64,000 nucleotides of DNA from Nymphaea colorata (GCF_008831285.2 NC_045141.1:10588106-10652105); one strand, 5' to 3'; shown: positions 37,620 through 49,884, counted from the first letter of the stretch. Notes: a model not told the origin generated them from the letters alone. Translations and numbers: made by a program.

Positions 37620-38040
37620 ATTTTCCGATTTCGTTCTCTCTCTCCTCTTGAGAGTTCCTCTTTCTCTCGTGAAACCCTAACCGAGGGTTTAGTCTGCCGC
37701 GCCGCACCTCCGCTGCCTGTACCAACGCCGCCGCTGCCAAGAGGAAGACGACCTCCTCTTCTTCCTCTCGTGAGGAAGATAGCCGGAGCGGCTTACGACG
37801 AGCAGCTAGCATCCTTGGGCGTTTTTACGCCACAACAAGGTTTGGGTCTCCACGGGGAGGAAGTCAGGGGCTTCAGCAGGCGAACACCAATGCCTGGTCA
37901 AGCATCTCTGCTGGACACGACAAGCAAAAAAAAGATGTCGGCTGAGCACCGGACCCGGTCAGGGCCCTCTGTTTTGGCTCTTGGGTCGTCGCCTGAGGGA
38001 CTTGTTTGCAGTTGTTGGAAAAGAAAACAGTAAATCTTTT
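37620..38040. other. GC-rich island inside the non-autonomous element
   Basis: In contrast to its AT-rich surroundings, this stretch is GC-rich. It has runs such as GCCGCGCCGCACCTCCGCTG and CCTCCTCTTCTTCCTCTC. Short frames exist on both strands (about 37618-37812 minus, 37770-38033 plus) but match no family I know. It lies near the 5' end of the element and could be part of its leader or a captured host fragment. Confidence 0.4.
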
Positions 38041-38604
38041 GGACTGCCGGAGAAGGAACAGCGGTGAAAAAAAAAACTCGTGCTTTTACGCGTCTACTGG
38101 AACAAGAGCATCAGTGTGCTCTCCAACAACAGACATCATATGAGGTAATGCTCTTTCTCTCAGATTTTGTGCGTAAGGGTTATGGTTTCTTATTTATAAC
38201 TCTGCATTTTATTTCCTTTAGAAATCTTCTTCCATGATACTTGACACTTGACAGATATGCATGCTTTAGAGCTCGACTATGCTCTTTGTCACTTTCTCGG
38301 ATACAGAAGTACAACTTAAGTGGACAAAGCACAAACTTGTATTTCGAATCCAAAAAAAATATCATATATGTTTAGACTAGCATGCTTCATATAATCTGTC
38401 TAACATGTCTAATATTATTTAAGCATGCTTCATGTTTTTTATTTGGCATCATCTACCTTGCTTTCTCATGCATTTGACTCATCTTAAAGCAACATGATTA
38501 ACCAATGACATATATATATATGTGTGCAGACTGTATTCATCATAGTTATCACAGGCACCACCTAAAGTCGGAACGGACTTACTGGTATTGGTAGAACCAA
38601 CCTA

Positions 38605-38616
38605 GCTTTGATACCA
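38605..38616 (-). other. tRNA-Met-type primer binding site
   Basis: The minus strand reads TGGTATCAAAGC one base from the LTR end. It differs from the usual Copia primer site at one position. Confidence 0.8.
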
Positions 38617-38617
38617 C

Positions 38618-39000
38618 TGTTGGGTTCATGCAGCGGAATGGTGTCTGGCATCTGCTGATGGGCTCTCTTCTGTGCAGCAGGTTCACCACCACCAGTGTGT
38701 CAACCATAGCCTCTCAGCGTAAAGAGGCAGCACCTGTGAACAAATAGAGAGAAAGAGGAAGAAGAAGAGTATGTCCGTTTTGGGGTTTCCTTCTAAGGGG
38801 CTGCTCATGTGTAATCAACCATCTAATACTTGGTCTCCCTGGATATAAATAGCCAGCGCCTTAGGTTTTTCCCAAATCCAGCAGCGGTTACAGTCAATGA
38901 GAGATTTTAGGTGAGCATTTAAAGCCTGTAATTGCAAGTGGCCCCCCTTGCAGTTACAAGATGAATGGGAAGGGCTCTTGGCCACTACCACTACCCAACA
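38618..39000 (-). repeat. 5' LTR of the non-autonomous element
   Basis: Same ends and length as the left LTR with a small number of substitutions, for example in CTGCTGATGGGCTC versus CTGCCGATCGGCTC. Confidence 0.9.
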
Positions 39001-39149
39001 ACAACAACACATTGTTGTCAGTTGAGTAAGATGATTATGACCCATCGAGAAGATAGCCTCCCTCATGCCTCTTGGTCCAAGGCTACTTCAGGGACTAGGC
39101 ATGGAACCGATGCCTTATTAACTGAATGTCATGGCCTAACTTATATAAC

Positions 39150-42100
39150 TTATTGTTAGGCTCGTTCCCGCTAGATCTGGTCGCCGAAGCCGAGGGAGAC
39201 ACAAGGCCAATGGAGGCTAGTCGAAGAAATCGAGCAAGGAAATCAGATTTTCCCCAACAGAACCTGGCTAGTGTAGGGTTGGAGAACCCCAGTGGTGCCA
39301 GTTTCATCCTTAGGCAACCCTCAAACAAATCATTAATTCGGCAAAAGATTCTTACAAATGAGTTTGAAGGCCTTAAATACATGTTGTCAAACCCTAATCT
39401 AAGGGTGCCAAACATTAAGGGAGCCAAATCAAATCTAGATGGTAACTAAAGCAATAATTCAAACATAAGGGGAAAGAGAAAGTTGGAGATGACGCTTAGC
39501 TGCCTTGCTAATCGGGCGTTGGCGTTTTCGAATCCTTTCACTTTTGGTCTTCTTGCTGCGCCCAAGAAGGAAGGAGCTTGCATAGTCAATCTGGTGGGTG
39601 TGGTGCCTAATATGGAAAGTCTGCTGGCGTTGGCTTGCCCGACATGGAAGGAAGACTGGGCAGCCTTCTGACATGGAGTCTCTATTGTCTTGGGCACCAA
39701 CGATTGGAAGCTCCGTTAAAGTTGACCAAGTAAGAGCGTTGGTGTTGGAAGGTCGCCTGTGGTAACTCTTGCCTTAATTGGCTAGGGCCCGATTGGCGTT
39801 CCAATGATGGAAGGGACTTCGACTGGGCTGATATGCAAAGAAAGACAAGCAATCCTCCCAGCGAGTGCGCTCCGGAAATGTTAGGTTGCAGGTGGAAGAC
39901 ACGTGAGCCCAATATGGCAACTGTGGTTTGAGCGTGTGTCGGGCTTTCCTTCTTAGTTCACTCGGGGAAGATTGATCCCAGGATGGTAGGCCGTGTCTAG
40001 CTCAGGCCGCGATTTCTTAGACGAAGCAAGGCCGTGGTCACTCGGGCTGTCACTTTGGATGGCCGTAGCCTTGCCCGAGGTTGGTTTGGTTGCAGCATGT
40101 TGCTCGTGTCTAGGCACTGGCATACGTTAGGTAGTGGCTGACCCTTTGCCAAGCTGCTCTTGGCTGGAGTCTGTCCTGTCACTAGTAGCAGAGAGTCGAC
40201 TGAGTCATGGCTGGTTCTAGCAGAGCAGTGGCTGAGACCCCCTTCAAAAGAGTGTGGCTCAGCAGTGGCCGTCTACGCTTCGACCACATCGGGTAGGAGT
40301 TGGCTGGATGTTGGACGACGCTCAGTGAGGCCGAATCTTGGGCAGTAGATGGCTGCATTGGCCCAGTAGTGGGCCAACTAGTGGGTGTGCCTGTAACAGA
40401 TCTACCCTCTTTATAATGAGTTTGTTCCAAAGATGTAATGTGTGTGCCAAAATTCATGCTAGTCCTTCTATGCAAGAGCACTTTGGCCAGTTGGTTTCTC
40501 ATACAAACCCAATTGGAGTGCAGCTGAGAGTGGCCGAGGCACGTCGAGGTTCGTCAAGGGAGGTTATTATCAACTGTTGAGCAGGTGAGACTCCGCCCCA
40601 ATCAGCCACGGCTCTGTCAACAATGGCCGAGGTGACAATCAAAGCATGCAACATTCTACCGACCGTAGTCGAGCAGATTGCTAAGAGTTGCTGAGTACCA
40701 CATGCTAAGGCATGGCCAAGAGTTGCTAAGCGCCAAATGTCGTGGTCGAGAGCATGGCCTAGACGTGTCAAGTGCCACAAGCCATGGCCGAGATAGATGT
40801 TGAGTCATGCGGCAAATTACTAAGTGTGGCTAATCGACCACAAACAATGATTTAGCCAGACAACTGCAATAGCCTAAGGGCAACTTAGGCATGTTCGGGT
40901 CAACAGATCGAGACCAGTTGAAGACTAGCATGGGAGCCACCCAAGCAAGTGTAGACGACTGCCACAAACCGAGACTTTCTCTGGTTATTTTCAGTTTTCT
41001 TACAATTGTCCAGATTCATTGAATCTGTAATAAGTCTTGAGTGTACAGAGACCAGCTCGTGGCTAGCCGAAGGCTATAAATAGCCAGACTACTTGTAACT
41101 CAATATGCATTGAGAATTTTGGGTTGAATAGAATTGGAGGGCAAATCCCCCTTTCTACAAGTAGAAGCCGATGACACTTACGAAGACTTACCCCATTCTT
41201 GACTTGAAACACTACACTTCACGAAAAGAATCGATTGAGAACGCATCCCAAGCGAACGATGCGACCCCGCAGTAGATCCCAATAGTGAACACCGGAATTT
41301 GCTAGTCCTCTATGATTGGACGAACGATCTCACGCAAAATCCCAAGAACTGGAGCTGATTTACGATCGTCTGTGCAATCTGATCAGCAACAATCAAGTTA
41401 GAAATAGAGATCATCTCTTGCGAAGCAGCGCCAACCGACGGCCATCTCCAACACTTCTGGTGGTGATCCACTCCTCTGATCAACAATTCTCCAGGTGATC
41501 TCGATACAAGCAAGTGTCCCTTACTCAAATTGACCTTTCCTGCATTTAGATCGAGTTTTGGACGAGATCTTGAAGTTGTGAATGGAGCTGACGAATCTAT
41601 GAAGAACTCAGGCGTCCTTCGAAGCTTTGATCATTTGTGGAGGCTTTTAGATCTGCCAAATTCTATCGTATTTTGTTCCAATTTGATCTTGATTATGTTA
41701 GGATGGATAAGGAGTTAAATTGAATGGTGATTTATCGTCTGTGAGCTGGAATTCCTAATTCTTTGACTTTGGATTCATCGTCTGTCATGGAAAGAGGAAC
41801 ACAAACGAATTCCTACAAATCCGGCCGTCTGAGGCGATTTCGGCAACCGATAGTAGTTCCAGAAGTGTCATCATATCCTGCGTAATGCACCAGATTATTA
41901 TGAGACTAATCTGAATTGTATTCGATAAGAATTGTGAATGACAAAGCAGTTGTCGTAAAACATGAAGCAACAACGAGTCACCGCCTGTTCACGGTGATAG
42001 AATCTATTGGCATTGTCGAATTTGGCGAAACGAGCTGTGGAACAGGAGCCCAAAGGAATCCTAGACATAAATTTTTGACCTGACTCAAGGAACAATCGAT

Positions 42101-43390
42101 TTCTGAAGCTCCATCGATTTCCAGAACGCGATTTTGTAGCTATTGATAGTGAATCATCATCTGTTTCCCCAATTCTATTCTAGATTTGGGATTTCTTGTA
42201 TTTTCGGTTATATTTCAACACTATCCTTGAATTGCGAAAACTGTGAACAAGAATGTCTGGAGGCGTCTGGAGGTTCAGAAAGTCTACGAATGAAGGAGAA
42301 GAAAGACGCAGTGGCAGAAACAAAGCGTGGGAAGTTTCTGCAACCGTCAGTACACTTCTAGCGATTGAATCCTCAATTCTGACAAAGATTGGGTTTTCCT
42401 ACGATTTCTGGTGACACAATCCAACAATGAGTCTTTGATATTCCTCTGTGTGTTTGAATTGCGAATCTGATAGCATCTGTATCGTATGTTGTGGGCGGTG
42501 AGGACTGAGACCAAGAGCATTGGGCGAGCAGCAAGCCTGTGATGATCATTTCCACCTGGGACTACACTTTGGCAAGGGTCTGGGTGACGACGCGGCAGTT
42601 GGCCTTGCAAACAGTCTCGATCCAGTGTAAGACCAAAGTCTAGCTGATCAATCCAGAGGAAGCAGACTGTGGCACAACAGCCAGCACCAAGTGTCACAAG
42701 GAGCAGTCATCAATCACTAGCGACTATCTGGCCCACACTGCCCCAATTTTTGTTACAGGATTGGGTTACTCGACATTCCGGTGACATGTTCAACAGTCAT
42801 GTTTCCCATTATTCAATACTGTGTTGGATAGATATCTGTTGATCTTTGGATTTGTGTATGTCTGCATTTTCTGATTGGAGGGCGAGCTGCTTAACTCTGC
42901 TAAGAGCCATAGCAGCTGATTCTTGCTATGCAATCTACTGAGACTGTCATGGTAGCACACTTGTGGAGGCCTGCATGGGCTGATTCCACCACTTCTCGGA
43001 TGTTTCCTGCTACAAGGAGCCCCAGGGCAAGGCCCCAGCTAGTGAGAGTTCTAGCCACCCTATAGAAGCGGGAACTTAGGTGGTTTGTGGTTGTGGTTGA
43101 CGAGGCTGTGTGACTCACTGAGGGCTCCTATAGCCGGAGGCCTAGCCCCTTCTCTCAACCCTTGACCATCCGTCCTAGGGGGCAGGGAACGAGGCTGTGT
43201 GACTCACTAAGGGCTCCTATAGCCAGAGGCCTAGCCCCTTCTCTCAACCCTTGACGTCCTAGGGGGCAGGGATGTGGTTTGGCCACTTGAGGATTGCATG
43301 CGAATGGTTTGGACGATGGTTTGATGCTTGACGCGCATGTGGTTTGTTGAGTGAGGCGAGTGCAATTTGTGTCGAACACATGTGTACAGC
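39150..43390 (+). mobile_element. Decayed LTR-type sequence, unclassified
   Basis: This block is GC-richer than its neighbours and has no supported coding frame. A TATA box (CTATAAATAG, 41074-41083) is followed by a leader-like stretch. A possible LTR start, TGTTAGGCTCG, is at about 39153. A degenerate minisatellite with GGCCAAGAGTTGCTAAGCG phrases lies at about 40670-40810. At 43391-43402 the sequence CTTTGGGGGAGA looks like a polypurine tract before a TG start. No LTR pair was matched, so the class is unknown. Confidence 0.35.
43107..43275. repeat. Tandem duplication of about 90 bp
   Basis: ACGAGGCTGTGTGACTCACT occurs near 43099 and 43190. Each copy continues with GGGCTCCTATAGCC and GGCCTAGCCCCTTCTCTC and ends CCTAGGGGGCAGGGA. 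A short indel separates the two copies. Confidence 0.8.
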
Positions 43391-43472
43391 CTTTGGGGGA
43401 GATTGTATTGTTTAGATATTGAGTAGTGTGGGAGGGTTAGCCCCTTGTTGTATCTCGTCCCAAGGATTATAT

Positions 43473-44060
43473 TCAGCCAAGGTTACTGTTCCGATGGGCG
43501 AAAAAAATTGTATATTCACTTACGACAAGGTGCTGTCGAGCCATCTTTTCGAGTGTTCCTAGCGTGGGCTCTTCTGCGGTGCAAGGATTTGGTCGGCTGA
43601 AGAAGGATCCTCTCAGTTTCTCACAAACGACTTTAGTAGTGTCACATGGAAAACTGGATGAACCGATGGCCCATAAAAGGAGGGCTAGCAAATAAGAAGC
43701 CTTAATGATGCCCTCGATCACCTTATATGGCCCATAGTAGTGCAGTGGAATAGGGCTTGCCTCTTAAGCCCAACCCAATCATCCACCTTGAACTCTAGGT
43801 CCGTCCGAGCCTTGTCATAGTAGTGCCTCATCATTTCTTGTGTGGCCATGAAGTTGGTGCATAGGAGGTGGATGAGATCATCCCTTGTGTGGAATTGGAG
43901 CTCGATCTTGGGATCTTGCACTATATCCGGCTCAAACAGCACCATAGGCAGAAGAGGGAAGCCATACACAGCCTTGTGTGGGGTCAAGCCCATGGCGGAG
44001 TGCTGTGAGGTGTTTTGGCTCCATTCACAGAACGCAAGATGTCACACCCAGGTGTTGGGC
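43473..44060 (-). pseudogene. Gypsy integrase C-terminal fragment
   Basis: The minus-strand peptide has TPHKAVYGFPLLP, then a helix-rich stretch ending ATQEMMRHYYDKARTDLEF and VDDWVGLK. This is the layout at the end of Gypsy integrases (TPFEAVYG.PP, AQ.RMK..ADKHR..EF.VGDWV.LK). The next frame (43473-43721) carries on with a SYLLAL block and ends EYTIFFAHRNSNLG, but frameshifts and stops intervene. The catalytic core, RT and LTRs are not seen here. It is a truncated and dead fragment. Confidence 0.75.
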
Positions 44061-44439
44061 CATAGACAAAAGCAATAAGTTAAATATTCTCTACCAAAAA
44101 AGTGACACAGAATTTGCCAGTGTCAAGGACACAAGCCTACAAGCGACCATAACACAGAAATGCCCCCTGCTAGACTAGCAAATCATACGACCTTCTTAAA
44201 TCCAAAATGCACACATCTTCAAATGCTAGCTGTTGTGACATGAGAACAAGTTCAATTTTAGTTTCACAAAAAGTTGTATGTTCATTTGCTCTTATATTTC
44301 AAATTATGCATCATATTTTTACTTTATTATCATCAATAGATCAAATAAATTTCTCTGTTGTCCATCTATTTCCTCTACAGAGCAACACGAACAACAACAG
44401 GAAGAATTGATTAACAGTCAAAGGAAATAACCTAGCACC

Positions 44440-44710
44440 AAAAAGTAAACTAACAAATTCCAAAATCAGCATAGGGTTGACACCCATCTTTGTCGCTGGT
44501 AAACATCTCTCCATCACACAACTTAGAAAGAATAACAAGAGTAAGTTTAAGAAGAAAAAAAAAAAAGAAGGTTATACCCAATAGATGAAGAACCCAACAA
44601 GAGGAAGAACTGCAATAGACCATGCGAAGCACAAAATCCCCAAATCCAAACATTAAAGTCCCCCATCTTTGTTGCTGGTAAATAAACATGCATCATATGA
44701 CTTAAAGAGG
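44440..44710. repeat. Imperfect direct repeat (CCCATCTTTGTCGCTGGTAAA)
   Basis: CCCATCTTTGTCGCTGGTAA near 44488 and CCCATCTTTGTTGCTGGTAA near 44665 sit in similar AAATC/ATCACA contexts about 175 bases apart. This is a small old duplication, with no gene. Confidence 0.5.
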
Positions 44711-44854
44711 AAGATTAAGGACACGTCTAACAAATAAAGAGGATGACCAATAGGGAGAGGGAGATAGTGGGAGAGTGCAGGTGAATTGGTCATTTTCTTC
44801 TTGTGGTTAGACTCCACCTCGGTCGGGTCTTAGCAGCTTTGTTGTCCTCGAGCA

Positions 44855-45615
44855 ATAAGTCTATGTAATTTGGGATTGAGACAAACTAATATCCAACAAA
44901 TGGAGAAATTCGTGTAACAGTCTACAAAGTGGAAAATCTTCTTGGTGAGAATAATCATTGAATTCTATACAGGGAAGTACAATTTGATGGATAAGAAGTA
45001 TGATGCTGAGTTGGAAAAGATTCTTTCTGGTGAAAGAGAAACCAAGAAGCACATCTAGACTATGTTGGAGATAAATCCCTCAAAATTCTAGACATTTCTT
45101 TGTGGGATCAATCTGTACTCCCCTTAGTACAAGGGAACATGTGCAGGGTGGTTGAAATTCCCATGTTTCCCAATCAGAACCTACCAAACATTCCCAGCTT
45201 GTATTACCATTGATGGGCATTAGTGTTTCTACACATTGTTCCAGCTACATGCATAGCATGACGAATTTGGTAACATGTGGTAGTTCTGATTTTAACTAGT
45301 TGGATGTGGTGCTCAGCTACATATGACATTAATGCAACTTGAGTCTCAGGCATCCCAAGCACAATGCCAGCAAATGCTAATTACTTTTGAGGGATATGAA
45401 TCTCCCACTTGCATTAACGAGTCTGCCTCCAATCATGAGCCAGTGCCCTCCCTGCCAAAAATGTTTTGGTTTTTTGTGTTCTTGCCAAATCCTTTGGGCA
45501 GGTTATATCAGCAATGTAGTGTAGATGTGCTTCTTCATGCCTTATATCAACAAGAATTTTTCCATTTGTTGGACTTTAGTTTGTCTTAGTCTCAAGTTAC
45601 ACAGATAAAGTTACA
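44855..45615. repeat. Imperfect inverted repeat, about 760 bp overall
   Basis: GACAAACTAATATCCAACAA at about 44880 recurs inverted as the complement near 45570, extending over roughly 60-70 bases. A second shared stretch, AGAAGCACATCTAGACTA (near 45046), matches the inverse of the region near 45520. The left arm has about 100 extra bases between these blocks. It may be a decayed DNA transposon or a local inverted duplication. Confidence 0.4.
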
Positions 45616-46251
45616 CATAGCAAGCAACATATGTCACATTTTCTCAAGCCTTCCCGACATATTGAAGCATGTCACCAAAGGTGTCATTGTCATTCTTGGA
45701 ATAACAAGGGATAGAGATTTGGATCCACTCACTTACCAAAATGGTGCAGCTGGTAACCATGCCCAATGTAAAGGAGTGAGGAGGAAGAACAACACTCGTG
45801 GCAACATCATCCTACTCTTTCAGGGCCACCATTGCAACTTCAACTTCTCTCTCTCTCTCTCCTTTATCTGGCTGATTGTGGGTTGAATTCAAATATTTTA
45901 CTCATATACACATGCAAGAAGATAAACTATGAAGGTTTGTTGATATCTATCTAAGAGTTAAGGCTGATTCCAATACATATGGAAAGCAATGATTGAACAC
46001 AGATTAGAGAAGTTGCTCCTAAACTTGACATTGCACTCTGAAGCTTTCAATTCAATCATATGGTTATGCTTGAGAAATAGTATTGGTATAACTAGAAATT
46101 TGGAGGTGCACAAGTCAAATAAATTTCATGACTGTCACCTAATTTATATAAATCAAGATTTAAACAATCATTTGAAAATAACGTAATGATGTCATGTTGA
46201 AAAATTTGAAAAAAACCTCAACATGGAGTCATGAATCATCTATTTATATTT
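45615..46251. other. Intergenic, no gene seen
   Basis: AT-rich sequence left of the second Copia element, with a (CT)n run near 45845-45865. No motif recognised. Confidence 0.4.
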
Positions 46252-46476
46252 GTTGAAAAAGAGAGAGAATTGAGAGAGGGAAAACATGTTAAATCTCATT
46301 ATCCCTAATCATACATAATATATGATTTGGTCAAGGGAAGGGCAGCAGCCACTTTACAATTTGAGTCCACTAGAAAATTGTAAAAGACACAAAGAGACTT
46401 AGTGAACTAAAACAAATAAACCACACGACTTTAGACTATAATGAAAACCCCTTATAACCATTGTTATTTTTCAACT
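46252..46476 (-). repeat. 3' LTR of Copia B
   Basis: TGTTGAAAAAGAGAGAG to TTTTTCAACT. The terminal CA expected on the plus strand is changed to CT. On the minus strand, CTTGAGGAGGAG lies directly before it as the polypurine tract. Confidence 0.85.
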
Positions 46477-46489
46477 CTCCTCCTCAAGT

Positions 46490-46745
46490 TGGAGCAGATA
46501 TATCCATCATGCTTAGCTTGTTACAACAAGTAGTAAACTCAGTGATAGGCAAAGGCTTAGTAAACATAACAGTTACTTGTTTCTCGGAAGTGTGGAATGA
46601 TTCCAGATTACACCATGTCTCTGATATAGTGACAATCTACTTTTATGTGTTTCATCCTATCATGAAATACGTGATTGTTGGCTATGTGAGTGGTTGTTCT
46701 ATTGTTGCAATACATCTTCATAAGCAGTGGAACTACCATTCCTAG
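46490..46745 (-). pseudogene. Copia B RNase H C-terminal end
   Basis: Minus-strand translation carries the Copia RNase H tail pattern: an ANN-V-FHDRMKHIKVDCHYIRD-like block near 46690-46620, then the final part ending close to the polypurine tract. It is broken by stops. The rest of RNase H lies beyond the solo LTR at 49885-50143, so the insertion split this domain. Confidence 0.7.
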
Positions 46746-49700
46746 TGTCACACCCCAACTCTTTGACCCTCAAATAATCTTTTTTTGTTTTGTTAAAACA
46801 TAAAACGTTGAGGTGCAACGACACAATGATTCAAAAGGAAAGGCGCTATGCACATCAAAGACAATGGGGCAACTTTACATTATATGATAAATTCAGTCCT
46901 TACTAAATCACATCATATTTTTCCAATAATACATATGACAAAAATGCCTCAAACCACAACATTGATGTCTAACAAAAATAAGACATCAATAAGACCAAAA
47001 CATGGTGCGCCGACACTACAATAGACCTAAAACCTCCAAAGTAGGATGTGAGTAGAGCCATTTAATTAACTTGTTGCCCTGAGTCTGCCAAAACCTGAAA
47101 AAGAAGAACAACTAAAGGCTTAACCTTCGCAGTATGGCAACACCCTAGATAATTCCCTAACCCTCTTAGGTAAGGGCCCAAATTTAGTATAAACAACTAT
47201 GAAAGCAAATCACTATTATGTCGTGATAGGGCATATAATCACATGACTTGTCAAGAAAACCCCTCACATATACCATGACATGTAAAGGTCACTCGATGGC
47301 CACAATAACACATTCAAAAATCACATACAATTCATGCATAAACATATCATTCTTATTCACATTCTTTTCATTTACATTAACTTTAGTGAATTGACTGTTC
47401 CTGTGGGTGCAAACACAGGCACGTACACACCATGGGCAAACTACAATCGAGAGACAACCCCATGGTGGCCTGAAATGATATGCATCCATTCACACTGCAG
47501 TGAAAGAGCAATCATCCATGGATGTGTGAATTTCAAGAAGAGTTGCTTAGCCTTCCCTAGGACACCCAGTTTGGGAAGGCGGGAGCCCAACGCTCCAAGC
47601 ACATCACACAATTGTACATTGAGGCCTTGCATGGCTTGCGCTCCAAGCAGACGAGACCAGTGGCGAAGGCGGGACATCTCCTAAACACATAGCCATAACT
47701 CACTGGCCTCTCATCTGTTATTCTTTCTTACTTATCATTATGAAAGCACATTCACAAAATGACCAGCTAGCTCATGAGGTTGGTTTACTTCACGAGTACA
47801 CTCGTACCTCCAATTGCCTCCACATGAGGGCTACACATATAGTTAACATTCTTAGTTAGTCGTCATAATAATACGTACAACTACCAATCAATTTCAATCA
47901 TTTGCATTTATGCCCACGATAATGCATGTGCAACATATCACAACATTCACATTAGTCATACACATCAATCACATCTTTCAAAACTTAGCCAAACCACGGT
48001 GAGTAGTCTTAATCCTTGATTGGCTCGTAGTTGTCTTAGACAATTATCATTTTAGGATGCTTTCTAATGCACAAATGGAGTCGAGGAAATACTCGACTCG
48101 ATACTCCACCTCATCTGTACTAAGCAGTTATCGTTTTTAGTATGCACATGCAATTGCATAGTAATTTTCAAAATAAGACTTATAGTAATTTTTAAAGCAA
48201 AACTTATCTCATAACAATCCAATCACATGCACACATTTACTCAATCCCAACATAGCTATAGGATCCAATGATCCTAAAAACACACATTCAAAGGTTGGCC
48301 CCAAGCAAGGATTTGCCTGGAATGCCGCCATACCTGTCATGCATCAACGAAACACCAAAAATGCCTCGAGCTTCAAATCTTGTTGCTCAAGGTGTACTTG
48401 ATATGCCCGTTGTACCTGCAAACATAAGCAAGTAATAAGTTCTCTACTCGCTTCACTTTACAATTTATACAAGTATGAAATACAATAAGGTCATCGCATC
48501 AAGAGGGTGTCGATGGGTAGTATCGACCCAAAGCCCTCCAATAGGTCTATTCCCAACTTTTTGAGGTTGTCACCAAACGATTTAAGCTCCGCTCTTTTGA
48601 TTTGAACCAATCACTAATGTGTTTCTCCCTTGCTTCCTTAGTTGAGGTGTTTTCCTAACAAAAATACTCTTTCCCAACAAACGACGTACATGCACATCAA
48701 CAAAAGCATACTTCATGAGTTCGCAAAGCGGTTCTAAACCTTTTTCACAACATCACAATCTCTACCATGTTTCCTAATCACTTCAAAAATTGATTCATCA
48801 TGCTAAAGAGATAGATATACACGTGGATCCTCGTCCCTCCAAAATTGTCATAGACCTTCCCCAAAAAGCAAATTCGTTAACATGCATTTTAAATCATCAA
48901 ATCTTAAGTCTAGCATGCTCAAGCATTAATTATACATGCACCAACGAAAATTATTACGCAACTTAAGCTCAATTAGGCCTTGCTCACACCAATCTTAGAG
49001 TCCAAACTGTTGCAATGTTCGCAGCAACCACCTCAAATGTTCGGTTGATCCCCTAGCGGCAAAAATCATACGATTTTGCCACCACGAATGCCTTCCATTT
49101 GTTGTTGTGAGGGGAAAGATGTGTCCCCAAGCTGAAGTTCGACCAAATACCTACAAAAATAGTGAAAAAGAGCGAAAAAGAATGCAAGAGGAGGGTCTAC
49201 CATTAGAATAGGACCTCCGGCAGTGAAGAGCTGGTTTGGCTGAAGATGGGAGACACTCGGAGTGAGGAAAAACTAGCAGGAGAGAGGGAGAGTGCTCGGT
49301 TGAGGGAGAGTGGAAAACAAACAAAAAATGAGGAGAGGGAGACTGACCGAGAGAGTTTGGGCAGAGGGGAGAGCATGCGGGGGAATGGAGATGAGAGGGA
49401 CAGTGAGGGAGAGAGTTGGCAGAAGGAGAAGGAGAGTGGTAGCACACAGAAGGGAAATAGTGCAAACGAAGAGGGGAAAGACAAACGGAGAGTGCCGAGG
49501 GAGAGAGGGCAGGTGTGAGAGAAGGAGAGAGAGAGAGAATGCAGAGAAAGAGAGAGACGGGCAGAGAGAGGGCATTGACAGGGAGGGGAGAGTGCGGGTA
49601 GAGAGAGGGCAGAGGAGAAGAAGGAAGAGATAGAGAGAGACCGATGGGCTTACCTACGCGCCGCCGCCACCGCGTTCACCCAAGTTGTCACCCTACACTA

Positions 49701-49879
49701 ACCTCTATCTTCTTCTTCTCTGCATCATATTCTCACTTGCAGAATGAGAGGCAATGAAGAGGGAGACCGAGAGGAAAATGAGGGAGAAGAGCCCTCGCAT
49801 CAGGCTCTCACATAGGTGAGGTTTGGGTTCGGGTCTAGACCCCGATCCAAATTCAACCTGCCAAAGTGGTAACATTACA
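46746..49879 (+). mobile_element. Solo LTR, long Gypsy (Tekay/Del-like) family, copy 2
   Basis: It begins TGTCACACCCCAAC and ends GTAACATTACA. CCTAG sits on both sides (46741-46745 and 49880-49884), a perfect 5-bp target duplication. Length is 3134 bp. It matches the inverse of 12813-15708. There is no internal region, so it arose by recombination between the LTRs of a full element that had inserted in RNase H of Copia B. A long purine-rich GA stretch runs from about 49250 to 49650. No real gene is inside. Confidence 0.93.
49250..49650. repeat. GA-rich (polypurine) low-complexity tract
   Basis: About 400 bases of GAGAGG/GGAGAG-type sequence with few pyrimidines on the plus strand, inside the solo LTR. 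It gives long spurious frames on both strands that should not be read as genes. Confidence 0.8.
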
Positions 49880-49884
49880 CCTAG

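Larger units (their letters stand above)
33076..39000 (-). mobile_element. Non-autonomous LTR retrotransposon without coding capacity (LARD-like)
   Basis: Direct LTRs of 383 bp at 33076-33458 and 38618-39000 start TGTTGGGT and end ACCCAACA. A primer site complementary to tRNA-Met lies beside the right LTR, so the element reads right to left. ACAAT precedes the left LTR and ACAAC follows the right one, a target duplication with one mismatch. The internal 5.2 kb is very AT-rich, with stops in all frames and no gag or pol motif that I recognise. Such elements must borrow proteins from a relative, probably Copia given the primer site. The LTRs are close to identical, with few differences by eye. 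Confidence 0.85.

Noticed and set aside
49203-49633. Several overlapping frames of about 90-107 codons on both strands
   Set aside because: They come from GA-rich low-complexity DNA. Products are Glu/Arg- or Ser/Leu-rich without any domain.
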